Assembly (NCBI GenBank): GCA_900472675.1
Contig: UCJA01000031.1
Coordinates: 1-64,000, forward strand
From: Hyphomicrobiales bacterium
GTDB lineage: Bacteria; Pseudomonadota; Alphaproteobacteria; Rhizobiales; Rhizobiaceae
Reading direction: 5' to 3'
Length of the DNA: 64,000 bases
The notes under the pieces are model-generated. The model worked only from the letters and a program-made list of their open reading frames with translations. It was not told the DNA's origin and did no database searches. The first letter of the stretch is position 1, and the number at the start of each line of letters is the position of its first letter. Positions 1-9,057 of this stretch are shown piece by piece. A program made the position numbers and the translations under genes.

Positions 1-345
1 CATGTTTGACCTCCAAGTCACATATTAAGGCAGAGGCGACTTGCTCGCCAACACTTGCCTGTCAGGTGCGTACCGCTTTGCCGCCCTGTCACCTGCACAG
101 ATCTACATATGTCTCAGATTGTCTCAACATTTAATCGTCCTAAAATGCCGATGTTAGCGTTCTTCGACTGCAGATTGTTGCCGAGTTGCACCACTTTGCC
201 AAACGGACCGCTTCATAGGGAGCCAGTCGAATCAGAGGCTTAATGATCTGTTAACCTTGCTGAAGCTCGCCGGCGGCACAAAAGGTTGCGTTGACCGCGG
301 CCCGAATCTCGATATGACGTTCAAGCGAACGGGGAGAGGCGGGCC
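1..345. other. Left-edge stretch without a recognised gene
   Basis: I see no convincing gene here. The first 28 bases read in one frame as a short tail ending in a stop at 26-28, so an upstream gene could end inside the window, but this cannot be judged from so little sequence. The short open frames further on lack ribosome sites and any recognisable protein. The last 15 bases hold the purine-rich ribosome site of the following gene. Confidence 0.4.
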
Positions 346-747
346 GTGAGCCAGAGGAAGTATCCGATCAATCAGTGGACCGTGCGCATGCTGTACGCAC
401 TCGCTCTGCTGTTGGTCGGGTTTGCCCATCGGCCGCCGGTTCTGAGCGACCAGGCCGGAGACTACGCAGCCTATCGTCTGCCCGATGGCAGCCTCCCATC
501 ACTCTGTATCACGGTCACCGACGAAGACGGCAACGGCGCCGACCACCACAAGCTCCAGGGTCAGGGCTGCGAGGCCTGTCGGATCGGCGCATCCGTGCTT
601 CTTCCGCAGCCAAGCGACTTAACCGGTATGCGCTTGGCGTATCAGCGCCCCGTTCCACCGCCGCATCGCCCGGAGACATTTCGCCGGCAGCTTTATCCGC
701 CCAACACCGGGCCGCGCGCTCCCCCGTCCATTCCGATCATGACCTGA
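346..747 (+). CDS. DUF2946-type small exported/membrane protein (copper context)
   Basis: Predicted 133-aa protein starting at GTG with GGGGAGAGG just upstream (331-339). A hydrophobic N-terminal segment (about residues 14-30) is followed by a small domain with Cys54, His67/His68 and a CxxC pair (Cys75, Cys78), then a proline-rich tail. Size, the single N-terminal hydrophobic segment and the late Cys pair fit the DUF2946 family, which is commonly found beside PepSY and PCu(A)C copper genes. It is the first gene of a three-gene set in the same direction. A metal-related role is inferred from the Cys/His residues and neighbours; the molecular activity is unknown. Confidence 0.7.
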   Translation: MSQRKYPINQWTVRMLYALALLLVGFAHRPPVLSDQAGDYAAYRLPDGSLPSLCITVTDEDGNGADHHKLQGQGCEACRIGASVLLPQPSDLTGMRLAYQRPVPPPHRPETFRRQLYPPNTGPRAPPSIPIMT

Positions 748-823
748 GCCTGCGCCGCTGAACGCTGCGGCGCGCATTGTCATAAGCCGGGCGGATCGCT
801 CCGGCCAAGATCGGACCACACCC

Positions 824-2197
824 ATGTCCTCCATCACTGCCGCCGAGCCGGCTGAACTTGCCCTCGCAGGCGTCTCGCTTTATCGTGCCATCTGGCGATG
901 GCACTTCTTCGCAGGGCTGCTCGTCATCCCCTTCATGCTGAACCTGGCCGTCACCGGTTCGCTCTACCTGTTCAAGGACGAGATCAACGATACGATCTTC
1001 GGCTATCGCTATCTGGTTCAGCCGCAAGGCCAGCCGCTTCTCCCGCAGGCGCTCGTTGATAAGGCCGTCGCCGCCATTCCAGGATCGACCGCCACCTCCT
1101 ACAGGGACCCAGCCACACCGGACCGCTCGGCCATCGTCACGGTGTCGGCCGACAAGACCTCCACGCTCGTGTTCGTGAACCCCTATGACGGCAAGGTGCT
1201 GGATACGGTCCGCTCCGACGACGAGTTCAACACGGTGATGAAGCATATCCATAGCCTCGCTTTCTTCGGCAACTGGACCAACAGGCTGATCGAGATCACC
1301 GGCGGCTTTGCGATGGTTCTGGTCGTGACCGGCATCTATCTGTGGTGGCCGCGCCGCCAGACCGGCGGCGTGGTGTCCGTCCGCGGCACGCCTTCCCGCC
1401 GCGTATTCTGGCGCGACCTGCATGCGGTGACCGGGGCCTTTGCCGGTATTCTCATTTTCTTTCTGGCGCTGACGGGCATGCCCTGGTCCGGCTATTGGGG
1501 CTCAAACGCCAACAGCTGGGTCAACAGCCAGGGGCTGGGCTATCCGGCACAGCTCTGGGACGACGTTCCGAAGTCGGAGAAAGTGTCGCAGGATATTTTG
1601 CCAAAGGTCGGCTGGACGGTCGAAAAGGCGCCGGTGCCGCTCTCCGACATCGCCGCTGCGCAGTCGAGGCAGCCGGTCGGGCTCGATGCAGCAGTGCAGA
1701 CCGCAAAGGACGCGGGCATCACCCCCGGCTTCGATGTCGCCTTGCCTTCGGATGCGACAGGCGTCTATTCGGCCGCGATCTACCCGGACAGCATTGCCGG
1801 CGAACGGATGATCCACATTGATCAGTATTCCGGTAAGCAGATCGTCGATCTTTCCTATGAGCAGTATCCGATCTTCGGTAAGGCCATCGAATGGGGCATC
1901 AGCGTGCACCAGGGACAGGAATATGGACGCATCAACCAGTTCCTGATGCTCGCAACCTGCCTTGCCATCATTCTGTCCTGCGTCACCGGCGTGGTGATGT
2001 GGTGGAAGCGGCGTCCGACTGGGCGCCTCGGCGTGCCGCCCATGCCGCCAAAACGGTCGGTCTATATCGGTCTGTGGGTCATTGCCGTGATCTTCGGCGT
2101 GGCATTCCCGCTGACGGGCCTAGCCATCCTCGTCATGGTCGCGTTCGACCAGCTGGTGATCCGCTTCGTGCCGCCACTCAAGCGCGCCTTTGCATGA
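824..2197 (+). CDS. PepSY-associated transmembrane protein (PiuB-like)
   Basis: 457-aa inner-membrane protein. Hydrophobic spans lie at about residues 30-52, 150-170, 203-223, 375-395 and 420-445. Between them are large periplasmic loops of PepSY type, and a WWPRR/WWKRR motif follows two of the helices, which is typical of the PepSY_TM family. In this family such proteins accompany TonB receptors or copper chaperones and are thought to move electrons or metal at the inner membrane. The gene overlaps the alternative start of the PCu(A)C gene and is separated from the DUF2946 gene by 76 bases, so the three are probably co-transcribed. Confidence 0.85.
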   Translation: MSSITAAEPAELALAGVSLYRAIWRWHFFAGLLVIPFMLNLAVTGSLYLFKDEINDTIFGYRYLVQPQGQPLLPQALVDKAVAAIPGSTATSYRDPATPDRSAIVTVSADKTSTLVFVNPYDGKVLDTVRSDDEFNTVMKHIHSLAFFGNWTNRLIEITGGFAMVLVVTGIYLWWPRRQTGGVVSVRGTPSRRVFWRDLHAVTGAFAGILIFFLALTGMPWSGYWGSNANSWVNSQGLGYPAQLWDDVPKSEKVSQDILPKVGWTVEKAPVPLSDIAAAQSRQPVGLDAAVQTAKDAGITPGFDVALPSDATGVYSAAIYPDSIAGERMIHIDQYSGKQIVDLSYEQYPIFGKAIEWGISVHQGQEYGRINQFLMLATCLAIILSCVTGVVMWWKRRPTGRLGVPPMPPKRSVYIGLWVIAVIFGVAFPLTGLAILVMVAFDQLVIRFVPPLKRAFA

Positions 2198-2208
2198 GGG
2201 GGATAGAT

Positions 2209-3111
2209 ATGAAGACCTCGATCCTGTTCTTCGCCGCCGCACTGCTCGCCCCTTCGCTGTCTGCAGCGTCAGAGGGCATTCGCATCGAGAAGGCGGCCTC
2301 CCATTCGATGGTTCCCGGCGCAACGGTCGGCGACGGTTATGTCACCATCGTCAACGACAGCGCCGAACCCGACCGGCTCGTGTCCGCGCGTTCTGCCCGC
2401 GCGAACACCGTCCAGCTTCACAAAATGACTGTCGCAAACGGCGTGATGAGAATGCGCGACGTCAACGACGGGCTGCCGATACCGCCAAACGCGACCGTCA
2501 CGCTGGAGCCCGATTATCACCTCATGTTCAACGGCGTGACCAAGCCCTTCCGGCAGGGCGAGCACGTTCAGGCGACGTTGACGTTCGAAAAAGCCGGCGA
2601 TGTCGAAGTGCGCTTCGCCGTCGGGCGGATCGCCGGACCTCTGAATACCGTCGAGCAGCAACCCGGCACGATGGATATGCCAGGCATGAACAAGAAAGCC
2701 ATGTCCCATCAGCACCAGGACGGGGAAGATCCGGCTGCAGCCATTCAAAGCGTGCTGACGATCATGTTCGAGACACAAGACAAGCCGCTCGATGTCGGCC
2801 CGGTCGTGTCAGGCAATGGTTGGGCAGTCGCCGGTTGGCGCCAGGATGGGCGCGGCGGCCGCGTCCTGCTGAAACACACCGGGGCTGGCTGGCAGGTCCA
2901 CGCGCTGGGAGGAGATTCGCTCAAATCCGCGCCTGCACTGGAAGCGGCAGGCGTTCCCGTCAATGCCGCTGGGAATCTCGAACAGAGCCTGGCGCTTGCT
3001 GAGGCGGCACTCGAACCGGATGCAGCCAGGCTCCTTGGCACGTTCGACGGCACCGTCATGCTGTCGGAGAGCCCCGAGGGGGCCGGCCATCCGGATCACG
3101 GAGGCCACTAG
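2209..3111 (+). CDS. Periplasmic copper chaperone PCu(A)C with C-terminal copper-uptake-associated domain
   Basis: 300-aa secreted protein; the ATG at 2209 is preceded by GAGGGGG at 2196-2202 and is preferred over an in-frame ATG at 2194. Signal peptide of about 19-20 residues ending SLSAA. Residues 22-150 form a PCu(A)C (DUF461) domain with the Cu(I) ligand set His71, Met73, Met80/82, His104, Met106. A His/Met-rich linker follows at about 155-175. A second domain (about 180-285) resembles the copper-uptake-system-associated proteins normally encoded separately, and the tail is His-rich. Probably delivers periplasmic copper to cytochrome oxidase. The fusion of both parts is visible in the reading frame. 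Confidence 0.85.
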   Translation: MKTSILFFAAALLAPSLSAASEGIRIEKAASHSMVPGATVGDGYVTIVNDSAEPDRLVSARSARANTVQLHKMTVANGVMRMRDVNDGLPIPPNATVTLEPDYHLMFNGVTKPFRQGEHVQATLTFEKAGDVEVRFAVGRIAGPLNTVEQQPGTMDMPGMNKKAMSHQHQDGEDPAAAIQSVLTIMFETQDKPLDVGPVVSGNGWAVAGWRQDGRGGRVLLKHTGAGWQVHALGGDSLKSAPALEAAGVPVNAAGNLEQSLALAEAALEPDAARLLGTFDGTVMLSESPEGAGHPDHGGH

Positions 3112-3228
3112 GTCATGAAGCATGGTCCCCTATGGGGCCGACAGGGACCAGGCCCTCGCAAAGATCCGTGACGTCCTGCTACTCGTCACGCGCGGCTGAT
3201 GTGCCTCTGCGCAAATGCCGCCCGAGCA

Positions 3229-3243
3229 ATCACACCGTGTGAT
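3229..3243. promoter_or_regulatory. Perfect 15-bp palindrome, candidate operator
   Basis: ATCACACCGTGTGAT is a perfect inverted repeat with 7-base arms around a single central base. It lies in the 238-base gap between the copper genes and the glycan operon, 107-122 bases before the possible starts of the first glycosyltransferase. That places it where an operator for the operon would be. No matching regulator gene is adjacent, so the bound protein is unknown. Confidence 0.45.
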
Positions 3244-3349
3244 GCCGTTGAATTCCCGCCGCTCTGCGTCACATTCCAGGAGTGTCGCAGCAACAAATGG
3301 CAAGTGAAATGACGGCGGTGTTCGCGCCGTCAGCCTCGCACACCAGAAT

Positions 3350-4528
3350 ATGGGAATGGCAAACATGAGGCCCAGACGTCTCGTCGTCATCAGTGATTTT
3401 CAGGATGGCGATCATTCGAGCGGTGTAATTCCTTCGGTTGCGGAATTCTACGAGCAATGGATTGCGGGCAAGCGCGGGGAGGGGCCACGAACTCCCTCCC
3501 GCCCGCAGGACGTCGAGGTAGTCGGTGGCTATATCGAGCGGCTGCCGCTCGCAGCGCTGAAAGCCGACCTTGTGGATTGCGCTGAGGTCTGGACCCATTG
3601 GCGCGGAGAAACGCCGCCCCTCGACTGGACGGATGCAGCCACCCCCTGGCTTACCCGCCGGGCCTTCCGGATGAATGGTCCGGATGCGCCATTCGCGTCA
3701 AACGACATGCTAGCGCACATCAAGGCGTTCGGACCACCGGACATCCTGTGCGTTTGGGGGCTTGGGGTCAGCGAGGATATCCTTCTCGCCTGTTCGGACA
3801 GTTTCAAGATCTACAATTCGATCGACGCACCCGCGCTGCGCATTCCCCCTGAGGTGAGCCGTCATTTCGATTTGGTCCTTACGGGCGCGCAATGGCAATC
3901 GGACGAAGTGCATGCCCGCCACCCGGACATGGCGACGTCGATCATGCCGATCGGGCCCGAATTCGCATCCGAGATGACCTTCCATCCGCTCGACCTGCCG
4001 AAGCTCTACGACGTGATCTATGTCGCTGCAGCACAACCCTATAAGCGGCACGACATCCTGTTTTCCGCCCTCGCCAGGTCGGAGCGTCCGCTGCGGGCCC
4101 TTTGCGTCAGCGGCTATGGCGAGATGATCGGCGAATTGCAGCAACAGGTCGCCGATTTGGGCATAGACGTGGACTTCGTCGGTCCGCCCGGTGTCCCTTT
4201 CCCTGAGGTCAATCGGCTTATGAACCAGGCGCGCCTGGGCGTTGTGTGCGGTGTCGACGACGGCGCGCCGGCAATTCTCACGGAATACATGCTGGCGGGC
4301 ATTCCTGTCCTTGCAAACAGCCGTCTGAGCTGCGGACGTCAGTTTATCACGCCGCAGACCGGCCGCACGGCGCCCGAGGAGGAATTCCACACGGCGATCG
4401 AGGACATGCTGGACGCGCTCGACACATTCAGTCCCCGCGATGTTGTGCTGTCCCGCTGGACATGGCCTCAAACGATCGGACGGTTGCGCGGGATCATCGC
4501 AGGAAAGGGGCCGCAAAAGATCTTTTGA
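3350..4528 (+). CDS. Glycosyltransferase, GT-B fold (GT4-like)
   Basis: Up to 392 aa. Starts are possible at 3350, 3356 and 3365; the last has the best spaced ribosome site (GGGA at 3352-3355) and gives 387 aa. The C-terminal half has the GT-B donor-binding pattern: a strand ending VIYVAAAQPYKRHD, then an acidic motif DDGAPAILTEYMLAGIPVLAN, equivalent to the E-x7-E segment of family 4 enzymes but starting with Asp. The N-terminal half is less typical. No signal peptide or membrane span, so it acts in the cytosol on a sugar-nucleotide donor. First gene of a same-strand set of four glycan genes; substrate cannot be read from sequence. Confidence 0.8.
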   Translation: MGMANMRPRRLVVISDFQDGDHSSGVIPSVAEFYEQWIAGKRGEGPRTPSRPQDVEVVGGYIERLPLAALKADLVDCAEVWTHWRGETPPLDWTDAATPWLTRRAFRMNGPDAPFASNDMLAHIKAFGPPDILCVWGLGVSEDILLACSDSFKIYNSIDAPALRIPPEVSRHFDLVLTGAQWQSDEVHARHPDMATSIMPIGPEFASEMTFHPLDLPKLYDVIYVAAAQPYKRHDILFSALARSERPLRALCVSGYGEMIGELQQQVADLGIDVDFVGPPGVPFPEVNRLMNQARLGVVCGVDDGAPAILTEYMLAGIPVLANSRLSCGRQFITPQTGRTAPEEEFHTAIEDMLDALDTFSPRDVVLSRWTWPQTIGRLRGIIAGKGPQKIF

Positions 4529-4587
4529 ACGGCTCGGAACATTGGTCGGCATTGCTTGTTCGTTGAGCGAATGTTGCGAGGTGTTTG

Positions 4588-5829
4588 ATGAACCTGTTGA
4601 GTGCGTTCCCGCAGTCGTCCAGTGCGACCCTGTCTGGAAGTGCCCCCCTGATATGCTTTTCCCATCTGCGATGGGATTTCGTGCGGCAGCGACCGCAGCA
4701 TCTGATGGAGCGCTTTTCGCGCGAGCGGCAGGTGTTCTTCTTCGAGGAATTCATTCCGACCGACCACCATCTCGCCTATCTGGAAATCCACCCCTTCGCC
4801 GGGACGCAGGTGAAATCCATCCGCCCGCGCATTCCCCACTGGTGGAGCGAGAGCGAGAGGGAAGCGGGCCTCGGCCATCTTCTTGACGAGCTGATCCAGC
4901 TGCATGGCGGCGAACGCCCCATCCTGTGGTTCTACACGCCGATGATGTTCAACTTTGCGAAGCATATTGATGCAGCCGCTATCGTTTACGATTGCATGGA
5001 CGAACTGGCCAATTTCAAGCTCGCTCCTCCGCAGCTCCGGGAAACGGAAGATGTGCTGATGCGCCGGGCGAACGCCGTCTTCACGGGCGGCGTCAGCCTT
5101 TATGAGGCAAGACGGGACCGGCACGACAATATCCATGCCTTTCCCTCGAGCGTCGACAGCCAGCATTTTCGCGCCGCCCGTGAGAGCCTGGCGCAACCGG
5201 CGGACCAGGCGTCCATCCCGCATCCGCGCATTGGTTACTACGGCGTCATCGACGAAAGGCTTGACCTGGAGCTCATCCGGTCGGCAGCCGCCGCACGTCC
5301 GGACCTGTCCTTCGTCTTCATCGGGCCGGTGGTGAAGATCTCGCCCGACGATCTGCCACGGGCCGCCAACATTCATTATCTCGGCCAGAAGGCTTATTCC
5401 GATCTGCCCGCCTACCTGTCCGGCTGGGACGTGACGATGATGCCGTTTGCGCTGAACGACGCGACCCGCTTTATCAGCCCGACCAAGACCCCGGAATATC
5501 TGGCCTCAGGCCGGCCGGTCGTCAGCACCCGCATCCGCGACGTAGTGCGCGGCTATGGTGCCGTGCCGGGCGTGTTTCTCGCCCATGATACAGCGGAATT
5601 CGTTCAGGCCTGTTCCGATGCTTTGGCCATGAAGGCCGATCCGGACTGGCTCGTTACGATCGACGAAATGCTGTCGAAATCGTCGTGGGATGCGACATTC
5701 AACAGCATGTCCCTGCTGGTCGAACAGGCGGTTCAACAGAATAGCATCCGTGTCTCCGCTCCAGAAAAGTTTGTCCCGCAGAAGCGGCACGGCTTTGATG
5801 GGGCCAAAGCCGATGCCAAACGTGACTGA
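4588..5829 (+). CDS. Glycosyltransferase family 1/4-like protein
   Basis: 413 aa; ATG 4588 has GAGG at 4578-4581, better placed than the TTG at 4585. The N-terminus has the pattern SHLRWDFVRQRPQHLMERF, seen in bacterial GT-B transferases often linked to galactofuranose-type polysaccharide loci. Later comes VYDCMDELANF, and a C-terminal donor domain with the motif SPTKTPEYLASGRPVVST replacing the classical E-x7-E pattern. Cytosolic. It lies 59 bases after the first transferase, and its 3' end overlaps the start of the following fusion gene, which indicates translational coupling. Acceptor and donor sugars unknown. Confidence 0.85.
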   Translation: MNLLSAFPQSSSATLSGSAPLICFSHLRWDFVRQRPQHLMERFSRERQVFFFEEFIPTDHHLAYLEIHPFAGTQVKSIRPRIPHWWSESEREAGLGHLLDELIQLHGGERPILWFYTPMMFNFAKHIDAAAIVYDCMDELANFKLAPPQLRETEDVLMRRANAVFTGGVSLYEARRDRHDNIHAFPSSVDSQHFRAARESLAQPADQASIPHPRIGYYGVIDERLDLELIRSAAAARPDLSFVFIGPVVKISPDDLPRAANIHYLGQKAYSDLPAYLSGWDVTMMPFALNDATRFISPTKTPEYLASGRPVVSTRIRDVVRGYGAVPGVFLAHDTAEFVQACSDALAMKADPDWLVTIDEMLSKSSWDATFNSMSLLVEQAVQQNSIRVSAPEKFVPQKRHGFDGAKADAKRD

Positions 5830-8800
5830 CAAACGGCGCATCGTCCTGGCGACGGATAGTCTGAACCCATCCGGCATGGGCGAGCATATGCTTGCGCTGG
5901 GCCGCGGCCTGTCCGATGGCTGGGATGTCACGCTGGCCGTGACGCCGGAGGATCGAACCAGCCTCCTGCCGCGCGCTGCCCGCCATGGGCTCGGAATCAG
6001 GCTCGTCAACCATCCCGACGATCTTGGTCACTGGCTTTCCCGAGCCTCCGTCGATCTTCTGCACATCCATGCCGGCATCGGCTGGGAGGGGCACGAGATC
6101 GCGGCGGCTGGCGCCGCAAGCGGCATCCCGGTCATCCGGACCGAGCATCTCCCCTATCTCCTGACCGACCCCGATCAGCAGGCGCAGTACCGACGGGAAA
6201 CGCAGGCGCTTTCCCACCACATCGTCGTGTCGGAGGCCTCCCGCAAGACCTACGAGCCGCACATCGCACCGGAACGGCTGACGGTTATCCGCAATGGAAT
6301 ATTCCCATTGGCACCCACCGGTACCAGCCTGAAGCAGGTGCTTGGGCTAGAGGGCAAGGTCGTGCTTTTGACGGTTGCCCGCTTTACGGCGCAGAAGGAC
6401 CACGCGACTCTCCTTCGAGCGCTTCCGAGCATAATCAAGGCCCAGCCCGATGTGGTTCTGCTGCTGGTCGGATCCGGTGAAGAGCAGTTCCGCATCGAGG
6501 CGCTCGTCGATGAAATCGGTCTTGCTGATTACGTCCATCTTCTTGGGCATCGGGCGGATATCGCTGACCTCATGGCCGTAGCGGATCTCTTCGTGCTTCC
6601 CTCACTTTTCGAAGGTCTCCCGCTGGCGGTGCTGGAAGCGATGTCGCTCGGAGTGCCGGTGGTCGCGACAAGGATCGGCGGCACCATCGAGGCCGTCGGA
6701 GACCAACACGCCTTTTTCGCCGAACCCGGCTCGCCTGCATCACTCTCGGCAGTGATCGGTGAGGCGCTTTCTGAACCAACCCGCAGGCAGGCCGCAAGCC
6801 AGGCCGGCCGCGAACGCTTCGAGCAGGAGTTTTCCGCCGAGCGAATGGCAGCCCAAACCGGGGAACTTTACGACAAGGTCCTGAAGGGACCTGCACAGCG
6901 CATGCAAAAGGACGACGACATGCAAAAGACACGCCTTGCCTTCATCGGAGCAGGGGGCATCGCCCAACGCCATCTCGACATCCTGGCTGGCTTCGACAAC
7001 GTCCAACTGGTCGGCTTTGCCGATCCGGACCTTGGCCGTGCCGACCAGGCTGCGACCCGGTTTGGGGCGCGATCCTTCCAGAACCACCGCGACATGCTCG
7101 ATACGGTGAAGCCTGACGCCGTCTATGTCTGCATTCCGCCGTTTGCCCACGGCGAACCGGAGCGCGACCTGATTGCCCGCAACATTCCCTTCTTCGTCGA
7201 AAAGCCGGTGTCGCTGGATCTGGCGACGGCAGAAGAAATCTCCGCCGCCGTCGAAGCCAAGGGGCTGATTACCGGAGTCGGCTATCACTGGCGCTATCTC
7301 GATATCGTCGACGAGGCGCGCGGCCTTCTGGCCGACAATCCGGCCCAGCTCCTCTCGGGCTACTGGCTGGACTCCACGCCGCCGCCGCAGTGGTGGTGGA
7401 AGGAGGGCCAGTCCGGCGGCCAGATGGTCGAGCAGACCACCCATCTCGTCGATCTTGCACGCTTCCTCGTGGGCGAGGTGACGGACGTGTATGGACGCGT
7501 CGGGCATAAGGATCGTCCGGAATTTCCGGGTCTCGACGTGCCGACCGTGACGACCGCCAGCCTTACCTTCGAGACAGGCATGGTGGCCAACTTCGCTTCC
7601 ACCTGCCTGCTTGGTTGGAACCACCGCGTCGGTCTGCATATTTTCGCCGACCGGCTGGCGATCGAACTCACCGACCGCGACATCATGGTGGATGTCGGGC
7701 GCGGACGCCCGGTCCGTGGGGCCGATGGCGACCCGGTCTGGCGCGAGGACCGCGACTTCATCGATGCGGTGCGCGGCGGTGAGAACCGGATCCGCTGCCC
7801 CTATAGCGAGGCTCTTGTCACCCAGCGGCTCGTGATCGCGATCATGTCGTCGGCACATTCCGGACAGGCGGTCCACCTCGATGTGCCGATGACGCAGCGG
7901 AAGGAACTCGCACCCCTGCAGTTCCAGCCGCGGCCCGAGATGCCGCAGGGCATGCCGCCCGGCCATCGCAAGATCCGCTCGCTCGGCGTCGAGGCGCCCG
8001 GCCGCGCCTACTTCTTCGAATACGAGGAAGGCCCGCCCGCCGATGGGCATGTGCGTCTTGATACGCTCTACACCGGCCTCTCCGCCGGCACGGAGCTGAC
8101 ATTCCTGAAGAATACCAATCCCTACTTCCGCTCCCGCTTCGATGGTGGCCGCGGCGTCTTCATCGAGAACGAGCCAGACCTGCACTATCCGGTTCCCTTC
8201 CTGGGCTACATGGAAGTGGCCCGGGTCTCGGACTCGCGGGCGGCCGGTTTCCACAACGGCACGGCCGTCGCGTCGGCTTACGGCCACAAATCCGGGCACA
8301 CCGCCGACCCATACCATGACGTGCTGATCCCGATGCCTCAGGACATCGATCCGATGCTCGGCATCTTCGTCGGCCAGATGGGCCCGATTGCAGCCAACGG
8401 CATTCTGCATGCGGACGCGGAAGCGTTTGGCGCGCATGTGCCGGCAATTGGCGCCGGTGTGAACGGCCGGCCGATCCTCGTGATCGGTGCTGGAACCGTT
8501 GGCCTGATGACGGCCCTGTTTGCTCGCGCCTACGGGGCCTCGGAAGTCATCATCACCGATCCGTCGGAGTTTCGCCGCAAGAAGGCCGAGGCTCTGGGCC
8601 TCACCGCCATGCCGGAGGAACACGCCTGGCAGCATGCCAAGGCCCGCTGGCACGACGGCGCCATGGGGCGCGGTGCGGACCTGGTGTTCCAGACCCGTGC
8701 GCATGCGGGCAGCCTGCATACTGCGCTGAAGGCTCTGCGGCCTCAGGGCACGGTGATCGACCTTGCCTTCTACCAGGGCGGTGCCGACCATCTGAGGCTC

Positions 8801-9055
8801 GGCGAGGAGTTCCACCACAACGGCCTCAACATCCGCTGTGCGCAGATCAACCGTGTACCGCGCGGTCTGGCCCCGCTCTGGGATCGGCGCCGGCTTGCGC
8901 AGGCCACGGTCGATCTTCTTGCCCGCGATGGCAAGGCGATCAGCGATCACATGATCACACACGTAGTGCCGATGCACGAAGCACCCGCCTTCCTGACCGA
9001 CCTCATCGAGAACCGGCCTGAATTCCTCCAGGTCGTCTTCCAGGTGGGCGAGTGA
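5813..9055 (+). CDS. Three-domain fusion: GT4 glycosyltransferase + Gfo/Idh/MocA oxidoreductase + MDR dehydrogenase
   Basis: 1080 aa from ATG 5813 (GGGG at 5800-5803); an ATG at 5798 is also possible. Either start overlaps the end of the previous gene. Residues 1-365 are a GT4-type transferase with the donor motif E267-x7-E275. Residues about 370-690 form a Gfo/Idh/MocA dehydrogenase with nucleotide-binding GAGGIA at 379 and the family EKP motif at 463-465. Residues about 700-1080 form a medium-chain dehydrogenase with GAGTVG at 892, lacking the catalytic zinc Cys and the Cys cluster of classical alcohol dehydrogenases. No stop interrupts the frame. At the first junction ATGCAAAAG is repeated (6902-6910, 6920-6928), and the second ATG has AAAAGGA in front, so an internal start could also yield a separate two-domain oxidoreductase. 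Probably makes and transfers an unusual sugar. Confidence 0.85.
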   Translation: MPNVTDKRRIVLATDSLNPSGMGEHMLALGRGLSDGWDVTLAVTPEDRTSLLPRAARHGLGIRLVNHPDDLGHWLSRASVDLLHIHAGIGWEGHEIAAAGAASGIPVIRTEHLPYLLTDPDQQAQYRRETQALSHHIVVSEASRKTYEPHIAPERLTVIRNGIFPLAPTGTSLKQVLGLEGKVVLLTVARFTAQKDHATLLRALPSIIKAQPDVVLLLVGSGEEQFRIEALVDEIGLADYVHLLGHRADIADLMAVADLFVLPSLFEGLPLAVLEAMSLGVPVVATRIGGTIEAVGDQHAFFAEPGSPASLSAVIGEALSEPTRRQAASQAGRERFEQEFSAERMAAQTGELYDKVLKGPAQRMQKDDDMQKTRLAFIGAGGIAQRHLDILAGFDNVQLVGFADPDLGRADQAATRFGARSFQNHRDMLDTVKPDAVYVCIPPFAHGEPERDLIARNIPFFVEKPVSLDLATAEEISAAVEAKGLITGVGYHWRYLDIVDEARGLLADNPAQLLSGYWLDSTPPPQWWWKEGQSGGQMVEQTTHLVDLARFLVGEVTDVYGRVGHKDRPEFPGLDVPTVTTASLTFETGMVANFASTCLLGWNHRVGLHIFADRLAIELTDRDIMVDVGRGRPVRGADGDPVWREDRDFIDAVRGGENRIRCPYSEALVTQRLVIAIMSSAHSGQAVHLDVPMTQRKELAPLQFQPRPEMPQGMPPGHRKIRSLGVEAPGRAYFFEYEEGPPADGHVRLDTLYTGLSAGTELTFLKNTNPYFRSRFDGGRGVFIENEPDLHYPVPFLGYMEVARVSDSRAAGFHNGTAVASAYGHKSGHTADPYHDVLIPMPQDIDPMLGIFVGQMGPIAANGILHADAEAFGAHVPAIGAGVNGRPILVIGAGTVGLMTALFARAYGASEVIITDPSEFRRKKAEALGLTAMPEEHAWQHAKARWHDGAMGRGADLVFQTRAHAGSLHTALKALRPQGTVIDLAFYQGGADHLRLGEEFHHNGLNIRCAQINRVPRGLAPLWDRRRLAQATVDLLARDGKAISDHMITHVVPMHEAPAFLTDLIENRPEFLQVVFQVGE

Positions 9056-9057
9056 CG

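Noticed and set aside
737..1423. 228-codon minus-strand frame opposite the PepSY gene
   Set aside because: Shadow of the plus-strand membrane protein; composition is Arg/Gly/Asp-rich with no motif.
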